Shown here: piece after piece, positions 58,014-64,000 of the stretch
Position numbering within the stretch: position 1 is the first letter of the stretch
How the letters are laid out: every line of letters begins with the position of its first letter
Assembly: GCA_037974965.1 (NCBI GenBank)
Contig: JBBPFI010000013.1
Location: forward strand, 558,001 to 622,000
Source: Dacryopinax spathularia
Lineage: Eukaryota; Basidiomycota; Dacrymycetes; Dacrymycetales; Dacrymycetaceae
Reading direction: 5' to 3'
DNA length: 64,000 nt
The notes under the pieces: generated by a model
Seen by the model: the letters and a program-made list of their open reading frames with translations, nothing else
What the model was told of the DNA's origin: nothing
The model's database searches: none
Position numbers and translations under genes: made by a program

Positions 58014-58738
58014 GTTGTCTTATCGATGTTCGATGGGATATTTGGTGATGATTCAACACTGGGGTTATGGGGGCAAGTAGGGGATGATAAGGGCCTGGGA
58101 TTATATGGCCCTGCGCGATCGATCATTGTCAACTGGTGGGGTCATTGCGCCCGCTTTGAGGTCATGCAGACGTCACAATTCCAACAAGATACGAAGACAA
58201 CTGCGAAATAGAGCCTGATTCTCGTTCCCATGGATCCATCCGACTGCAGCTCTGATTGTCGGCCCTCGTGCCACGCTCAGATAGGCCGTGGGACTGCTGC
58301 CTTAAGTAGCGCTTGGAAGCAAATGTCTATGTTTAGCTCAAGCGAACAAGGGTCGTTTGGGACACATGACCGCGACTTGGAATGTTCACTGTCCAGCTCT
58401 CCGTCGGATTATCACTTTCCATTTCCTGTATGGCTTATCTCGTTGTGAGCGTACAGAGGTTTGTTATTCGCCAGATTTGTTATTCGCCTGGTGTCATCCA
58501 TCGCATTATTGCCAGTTACGACCAATGCTGTCCAAATTTCCATTGTCAAGCGCAATGTCAGTCACGTGCCGACCGACAATGACGTAGCTGGGGTCAGGTC
58601 CCTCGATCGCTGGCTGCACTAACGAATAGTCGGCTTATTGGCCATCTACGTTCGACAAGCACCCTAATCCACCCCTATTCGCAAGAGGACGAGCCTAGCC
58701 CATATCGATAAGCCTTGTTATCTGCTAGCGCCGGAAGC
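58014..58738. other. Divergent upstream region, Gly/Met protein / 74-residue protein
   Basis: 725 bp with no supported gene. A direct repeat GTTATTCGCC occurs twice near 58460-58490. Confidence 0.4.
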
Positions 58739-59015
58739 ATGGCTTCTGAAGAGAACAAGCCTCTTCAAACCGTTGACCCAGCCAAGCTCCAGCAAATGAA
58801 GCAACAGACCGAGGGGTACGTCCATCTCAATGTGCTCTGGACTAGACCTGACCACTAGTTCCTGTAGGAAATATCGCATGACGATGGAGGCGTTTAAGCG
58901 GAATACGGGGCATGAACATCCGCTCGCCGGCAAGCTCGAAGACGGTGACTCAGGGGATGGCAAGGGGCACGCATTCAGGAAGCCGGAGGGGAAGGACAAC
59001 GATGCCAAGGAGTGA
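58739..59015 (+). CDS. 74-residue hydrophilic protein, unrecognised
   Basis: Exons 58739-58815 and 58868-59015 join in frame across a 52-nt intron. The product has no membrane span. It begins MASEENKPLQTVDPAKLQQM, has a charged core (KYRMTMEAFKRNTGHEHPLA), and ends in an Asp/Lys/Gly-rich tail. The A-F-K-R-N-T-G-H-E-H-P core looks conserved, but I know no family. A small gene with a good donor (GTACGT) and CTGAC branch is more likely real than chance. Confidence 0.55.
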
Positions 59016-59374
59016 GCAGATTCGGCGGTGAATTGAATCGAGCTCGGAAAGGTTGCCTTACGACCTCTTCACGAATTTCGGAGCTCTGTGCTGGGGGACC
59101 GAGTGGCGCAAATGACTGCGTTTCTGCTCTTCATATGTACGATAATGCGTAATGTCATGTATGATAGAATCGAGCAATCCCAGACAGTTGCCGTTCGTGT
59201 GTTTGATTACCCGGCTACGGTGGACGCATGCCCGTTCGAGGACAGAATCCGTGTTCGACTTCCGTCTGACAGTCCCGACTGAAGAGCTAGAGTATCATGT
59301 AGCCCTTTGCGAGTCTTCCAGAACAAGGTGAGTTCTTGGGCTTCAACAAGCAAGAATACCGCTGAGAGTGCGAG
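59016..59374. other. Convergent 3' region
   Basis: 359 bp between two genes that end towards each other. No gene found. Confidence 0.4.
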
Positions 59375-60004
59375 CTAGCACATAGGGTAAGCATGTGTCC
59401 TGAAGAAGCAAACGACCCGACCCACCATAGTAACGTTGTCGATGAATTGATCATTGCCGGGATATTGCGATGGAGTCCTGGGTGGAAGGAGCGCGAGGCG
59501 GTTCACCTTGATTGCTTCGAACACAATCAACAAAACCCAGAAGTGAATCAGCTGCGTCAGGATTAGCAAATCTCATCCAATATCCACTTTGCGCAACTTA
59601 CCGGAATCCTCAGCAACGGTACTTTGGTTCTGAAGGCCACGATAACTAGCGCGATGATGAGACCGACTGTGTTGAATGGTAGCAGTCCAACACCGAGCTT
59701 GGCCACGCTCAGTCTAGCCAGCTCCAAAATCGACATGGCCAGGTCAGTAATGAGCAGCAACAGGTACGTGATCCAAAAGGCCATTTGCGGCTTCCCGCGA
59801 ACCACACTGGATAAGTGGAAAGGGCGCCACCACAGGAGGAGGACTGGCAGAGATGCCAACAGAATCCATGTTGGGATTGGCACGAGGGCGATGTCGAGTG
59901 TACATGTTGACGGGCTGCCCTGCTCTTCATTAGTGATCAACAAGGACGAGTTAACACATTCGTGGGATTACCGGAAGCGGCTGACGATTCGAGCAGAGAG
60001 CCAT
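59375..60004 (-). CDS. Truncated ABCC-type N-terminal membrane domain (TMD0-like)
   Basis: Exons 60004-59972, 59919-59602 and 59551-59375 give 175 residues. Four hydrophobic spans are seen (WILLASLPVLLLWW, FWITYLLLLITDLAMSIL, LPFNTVGLIIALVIVAF, HFWVLLIVFEAI). The start TLDIALVPIPTWILL and the later loop QYPGNDQFIDNVTMV resemble the TMD0 segment of fungal multidrug-resistance (ABCC) transporters. The frame then stops, and no transporter core or ATP-binding cassette follows within the 359 bp available. It may be a remnant of a truncated transporter gene, or a stand-alone small membrane protein. Confidence 0.5.
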
Positions 60005-60538
60005 GGCGGAGCGATTGAGAGCACAGGTGCAGCAGAAGCAAGCAGGAAACGGACAGGTTCATATCTGCTTTCCAGCGCTTGCGGATCCAGAGTATCGGAA
60101 ATGCACATCGCGGTTGTCAGGCCATTATTCCGCCTCCGCAACATTCGGTCTCGGCCATCGCTGGAATGCGGGTCGAGGACAAGTCTCAGTCTCTTACGAT
60201 TTGTTGGCCGCTCCGGAATGCAAGATCGACCAAGAGCTGTCAAATCACGAGAGTCCGGTCAATAGTGGTGCAAGTTGCCAGGATATATAGTTGGATTCAG
60301 AACAACAAGGTCAATGACGTGCATTGATGATGCCCAGATGCAGCAAATAATGTGGTTACGGTCGCCAAACACGCGGCGGCCAGCGGGTAGGGTTCGCGTT
60401 CGATGGCTTCTTTCTTTGCTGGAAGTGTTCTGCCTCCGTTTTGCACGTCGACCGCACCGTCCGTCGTCGCCCTTTCGACGTTTCTGAACGCGTCCTCGCC
60501 GTCTCTCTCATCCTTCACTCCTTTCCTTCATACCCAAA
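60005..60538. promoter_or_regulatory. Shared divergent promoter, TMD0-like / septin
   Basis: 534 bp between outward-facing starts. A pyrimidine-rich stretch leads up to the septin ATG. Confidence 0.4.
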
Positions 60539-61922
60539 ATGGCTGCTAACGGTTATGCTGCGCCTACGACTCCGGCATCGACCGGAATCGGAATTGCCAA
60601 CTTGCCCAATCAGGTGCGGATTCAGTTGTGGCCCTCGCGTTTCGTTCATGTCCTGATATATGCGCTCTAGAGGCACAAAATTGTTGCGAAGCGGGGTGGT
60701 CACTTCACGATCATGGTTGTTGGTGCGTACTTTAAGTACTCTGAGCTTCCAGAGGCTGATAGTATCTCAGGCGAGTCCGGTCTCGGCAAGACAACCCTGA
60801 TCAATACGCTCTTTTCCACCGAGCTCTCGCCGCCCAAGAACTACAAGAACCGTCACGTCAAGGCGCTTGACAAGACCACCGAGATCGAGATAATCAAGGC
60901 TGAGCTGGAGGAGAAGTCTTTCAAGATCAAGCTCACTGTCATTGACACGCCCGGGTTCGGCGACTATGTCAACAACCGGGATAGCTGGGGACCCATCATC
61001 GACTTCATTGACGACCAGCATGAGGCATACATGCGTCAGGAGCAACAGCCGCAGCGGAGCGAGAAGATCGACCTGCGGGTTCATGCGTGCCTGTACTTCA
61101 TCCGTCCTACCGGCCATACGTGAGCGCCTTTCCTCTTGTGTCGTCCAGACGTAATACTTACGCTATGCCAGCCTGAAGCCCCTCGATATCGAGATCATGA
61201 AACGGCTGGGGACGCGCGTCAATCTCATTCCTGTCATCGCCAAGGCCGACACGCTCACCCAAAAGGACCTCATCGTGTTCAAGCAGCGTATTCGGGAGGT
61301 CATCGCTGCCCAGGGTATCCGCATCTACCAGCCGCCGATGGAGCCGGATGATGAGCAGAGCATGGAGCATGCCAAGATCCTCATGGCCGCCATGCCATTT
61401 GCTATCATCGGCTCCACCCAGGACGTTCAGACAGCCGATGGTAGGACCGTCAAGGGCAGGCAGTACACATGGGGTGTCGCGGAAGGTGCGTTGTTCTGAA
61501 GCCATGTAGAGGTTCCCCTATCCTAACGCACGAGCGCAGTTGAGAATGAGCAGCACTGCGATTTCCGCAAGTTGCGCTACCTCCTCATCCGGACTCACAT
61601 GCTCGACCTCATCACGACGACCGAGGATATTCACTACGAAGCATACCGCCAGACTCAGATGGAGACGCGCAAGTTTGGCGAGGGCAAGGTCAAGAAGATC
61701 GACAACCCGAAGTTCAAGGAGGAAGAGGAAGCGCTTCGCAAGCGTTTCACCGAGCAGGTCAAGACCGAGGAGACACGGTTCAGGCAGTGGGAGCAACACC
61801 TCATCGCCGAGCGCGACCGACTCAACAAGGATCTCGAGCAAGCCCACAGCGCCATCAAGGCTCTGGAAGCCGAGTTGGACAACCTCCAGATGGGTTACTC
61901 TCGTGGTTCTCAACGGCGCTGA
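60539..61922 (+). CDS. CDC12: Septin of the Cdc12 group
   Basis: GTP-binding filament protein of the septin ring at the bud neck, septa and clamp connections. Exons 60539-60613, 60671-60722, 60771-61119, 61172-61485 and 61540-61922 give 390 residues. Motifs: [19 protein letters not shown]-loop [10 protein letters not shown]3 [11 protein letters not shown], the septin stretch [12 protein letters not shown]4 AKAD, the septin unique element [18 protein letters not shown], and a C-terminal coiled coil ([17 protein letters not shown]...ALEAELDNL). The phrase [11 protein letters not shown] and the C-terminal coil place it with Cdc12/AspC rather than Cdc3, Cdc10 or Cdc11. Confidence 0.95.
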
Positions 61923-64000
61923 ACGCCTTTCTTCTCATTGCTCTCTTCCTCTCGGTCTTCATACACCCAGAAACCTCCGTGATACCCCTCGTTTTCGCTC
62001 CCAGCGTACAATCTTCTGTTACCTGTCACCCTTATCCCTGGCGTCATCCGTTCGGGCTAGTCACTCATTTCTCGGTGAATATATGGGTCTCACATTCTTC
62101 TGCTGGCCAGCTGGCTCCTGGCTTTTTCAGGGATCAGGCCTGGGCCGGCACGTATCTTCTCAGAAGCCGGCTCCCTTTGCAGCTTCGCGTTCTTTAGGCC
62201 GTCGTTCCTCGGCATGACTGCACATCCTTCGAGAAAAATGTTGTTTCGTCGTCGTTCGGGGCCTATAAGCACACGTAACGATAATAACCATGAGCGTGCC
62301 GAGTCCGTGCCGCCGGTCTCAGCAGAATGAGGTTGCTCCCTTGATTGTAGGGACCGGCCCTGCGTCCAACTCTGTGTATTCGAGAGCGATAGGGACACAA
62401 CTCCTTATTACAGTACGTCTGCGGCCAGCTTATGGAGTTCTAAGTTGTATGTGCTAGAACACAAGCCAAACCGTGATGTTGAACGTTCCTTCAAGAGTCC
62501 CCCATCATTGAGCGGGAGCAATCACCAGAAGCCCAAAGCATGCCAACTTGCCGGATCACAACTACCATATTCGTTAGGGAGCCGCCTCTCAGCCTTGCCA
62601 GATCATTCGGAACGTCCACTCACCTTCGAATATATCAGCAGCACGACGACGCGCATCAAGTTCGCACTTCGAGCCTCAGCGGATCCCTATGAGTTGGACC
62701 GGTCTGGCCCATCAACAAATGAGGGATCATCATCTTCGCAGAACAGGCCAGAAGCAAGCAGTGGCATCGTCTTGGATCTTCGGAAAAAACCACGCCCGGC
62801 CGACAAGGGCAAAATGGCTGAAATCTAGAGATCCTGAGATCCGCCGACGCAGGGAAGGAAGATATTCGTCGTGTCACACTGGCACTCGTATCCCCACGGC
62901 AGGCCTCGAGGCAGATAACCACTTTCTGTCGATTTCTCGGGATGATGGAACGTGGAAGTGGTCGATCGCGGTTTATGGATTTCTCCTTAGGTCCGAGGAG
63001 GAGACGAGTGACTGATGTGGTCACAAGCCGCAGTACCACAGTCTGGGTCGCAGCTTACACACTGCGGTGCGCGTACCTCTCTTGTACCCGCTGATCGGGC
63101 CGGAGGGAACACGTTTCTCCCAACAATAACCCGGCACCGTCCGTATTGTATTCTGCGCCTGTTTTCCAAAGCTCACTCCTCTTTAGCGTACAGATGACCA
63201 GGGCTTCGGTTCCACCGGGAGCACCATCACGCGTACAGTGTCTGCCCGCAACTCGATCGAATTTAGCAGCAGTGGCACTCCCGGGAGAAGCACTACGAAC
63301 CTTCGTGGAATGCACCGCGGGCGACTAACCGTGAGCGATCCGAGTTCTCGAGCTCTGCCGGGCGAACGTGACAAGAACCGCCCAAGGCGGTAGCGTGTCT
63401 CATTACGGCACGATTTCGCAAACTGCCGTAGACGAATATATGCCACTTCCGTTTTCGGACTGAGCACAGCAACGCAAAAGGGCGAAAACCGCAGTCGTCT
63501 TATCGTGCTCGGCGCTTCCGAAAAAGGCTCGGGATCGCGGTTTAGCGCATCCAGAGCGTTGGGATATGTCTCCCCGTCCCTGATATGTACAGTGCTTTCG
63601 GTAGCAAAGCGCGGTGACCACAAAAGTCTGGTCTTGGAGCTGCTTATCCAGACACAATCAATGCAGGCTACGCGTGCAATCACAGCGACAGAGACTGGCG
63701 CCTCATGTCCCGCAGGCCGGGATAGAGCTTGGACCGTACGTCTCGCTGACAGCTCCGGCAGAGGACACAGAGCGACGCGTCGCATTCCTTCAATGCATCC
63801 CACGTGTCCAGACGTCGCGATCAGAGTTGCCAAGCGCCCCCATGCAAAAACAGCGTCTATATCTCACCAAGTCTATCGACTAAGTCCGAGCCAGAGCTTA
63901 ACGCGTTGCACGAAGCCGGCGGGAGGAGCGGAACAATCAAGGTTTCGAGAGCTTGCAGCGCGTCCAGTATCAGTTATCGCGCGTCGTCATGTCGCGACGC
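61923..64000. other. No gene recognised (right edge)
   Basis: Two kilobases after the septin gene without a supported gene. The longest frame (63183-63833, minus) begins at a non-ATG codon and has no family signature. I found no tRNA, no repeat shared with copies A/B, and no intron chain that joins frames. Confidence 0.45.

Noticed and set aside
63183-63833. A 216-residue minus-strand gene near the right edge
   Set aside because: The frame begins at TTG, shows no domain, signal or intron context, and has composition like surrounding noncoding DNA.
1-64000. CRISPR arrays, bacterial operons or riboswitches
   Set aside because: The window is eukaryotic nuclear DNA with spliceosomal introns; no regularly spaced repeats or aptamer-like folds were seen.

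Overview
This window looks like nuclear DNA from a basidiomycete fungus, most likely Agaricomycotina. Genes are GC-rich and packed on both strands. They are interrupted by many introns of about 50 nt, usually with GTRNGT-like donors, CTGAC/CTGAT branch points and YAG acceptors. The gene content fits: a GT69/CAP59-type mannosyltransferase, a bicupin oxalate decarboxylase, F-box and BTB proteins, a fungal Cdc12 septin, Whi2, Rrn11 and Orc6. I assembled about 30 genes exon by exon. In nearly every spliced model the exon lengths sum to an uninterrupted frame, which supports the models. The species cannot be fixed from sequence alone.

Layout. 1-1.1 kb: nothing recognisable. 1.1-7.6 kb: TOM70 (-), a split tRNA-Thr (-), ORC6 (-), GH27 alpha-galactosidase (+). 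7.7-10.6 kb: a PARG-like gene with a frame break and a second gene that shares only its promoter and first codons (both -). 11.0-11.8 kb: Rrn11-like Pol I factor (+). 12.4-14.1 kb: repeat copy A. 14.4-20.5 kb: MTO1 (-), WHI2-like (+), LTO1 (+). 20.7-28.1 kb: an SDR (-), DPH3 (+), a secreted Cys protein (-), alkaline phosphatase (+) and a 61-residue membrane protein (+). 29.1-32.9 kb: F-box-like protein (+) and oxalate decarboxylase (+). 33.1-34.8 kb: repeat copy B, inverted relative to A. 35.0-48.3 kb: Caj1-type DnaJ (-), Rab18 (+), PITH protein (-), a double-BTB protein (-), CAP59-type glycosyltransferase (+) and glycogen synthase (-). 49.1-61.9 kb: aldo/keto reductase (-), F-box/LRR (+), a second SDR (+), FBXO21-like (+), Gly/Met repeat protein (-), a 74-residue protein (+), an ABCC TMD0-only protein (-) and septin Cdc12 (+). 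61.9-64 kb: no gene found.

Most genes are housekeeping and unrelated to their neighbours: mitochondrial import and tRNA modification, replication origin, rRNA transcription, glycogen, septins, vesicle traffic. The accessory layer is small: secreted enzymes, F-box and BTB regulators, small membrane or secreted proteins, and one dispersed repeat. Many neighbours are divergent and share upstream regions of 0.3-1 kb.

The strongest candidate for something undescribed is that repeat. Two diverged copies, in opposite orientation and 20 kb apart, keep the same GC-rich palindromes, the same pair of 11-bp inverted repeats about 400 bp apart, and the same series of spliceosomal-intron-like blocks. The second candidate is a tandem pair of genes with a common TATA promoter and N-terminal leader but unrelated bodies.
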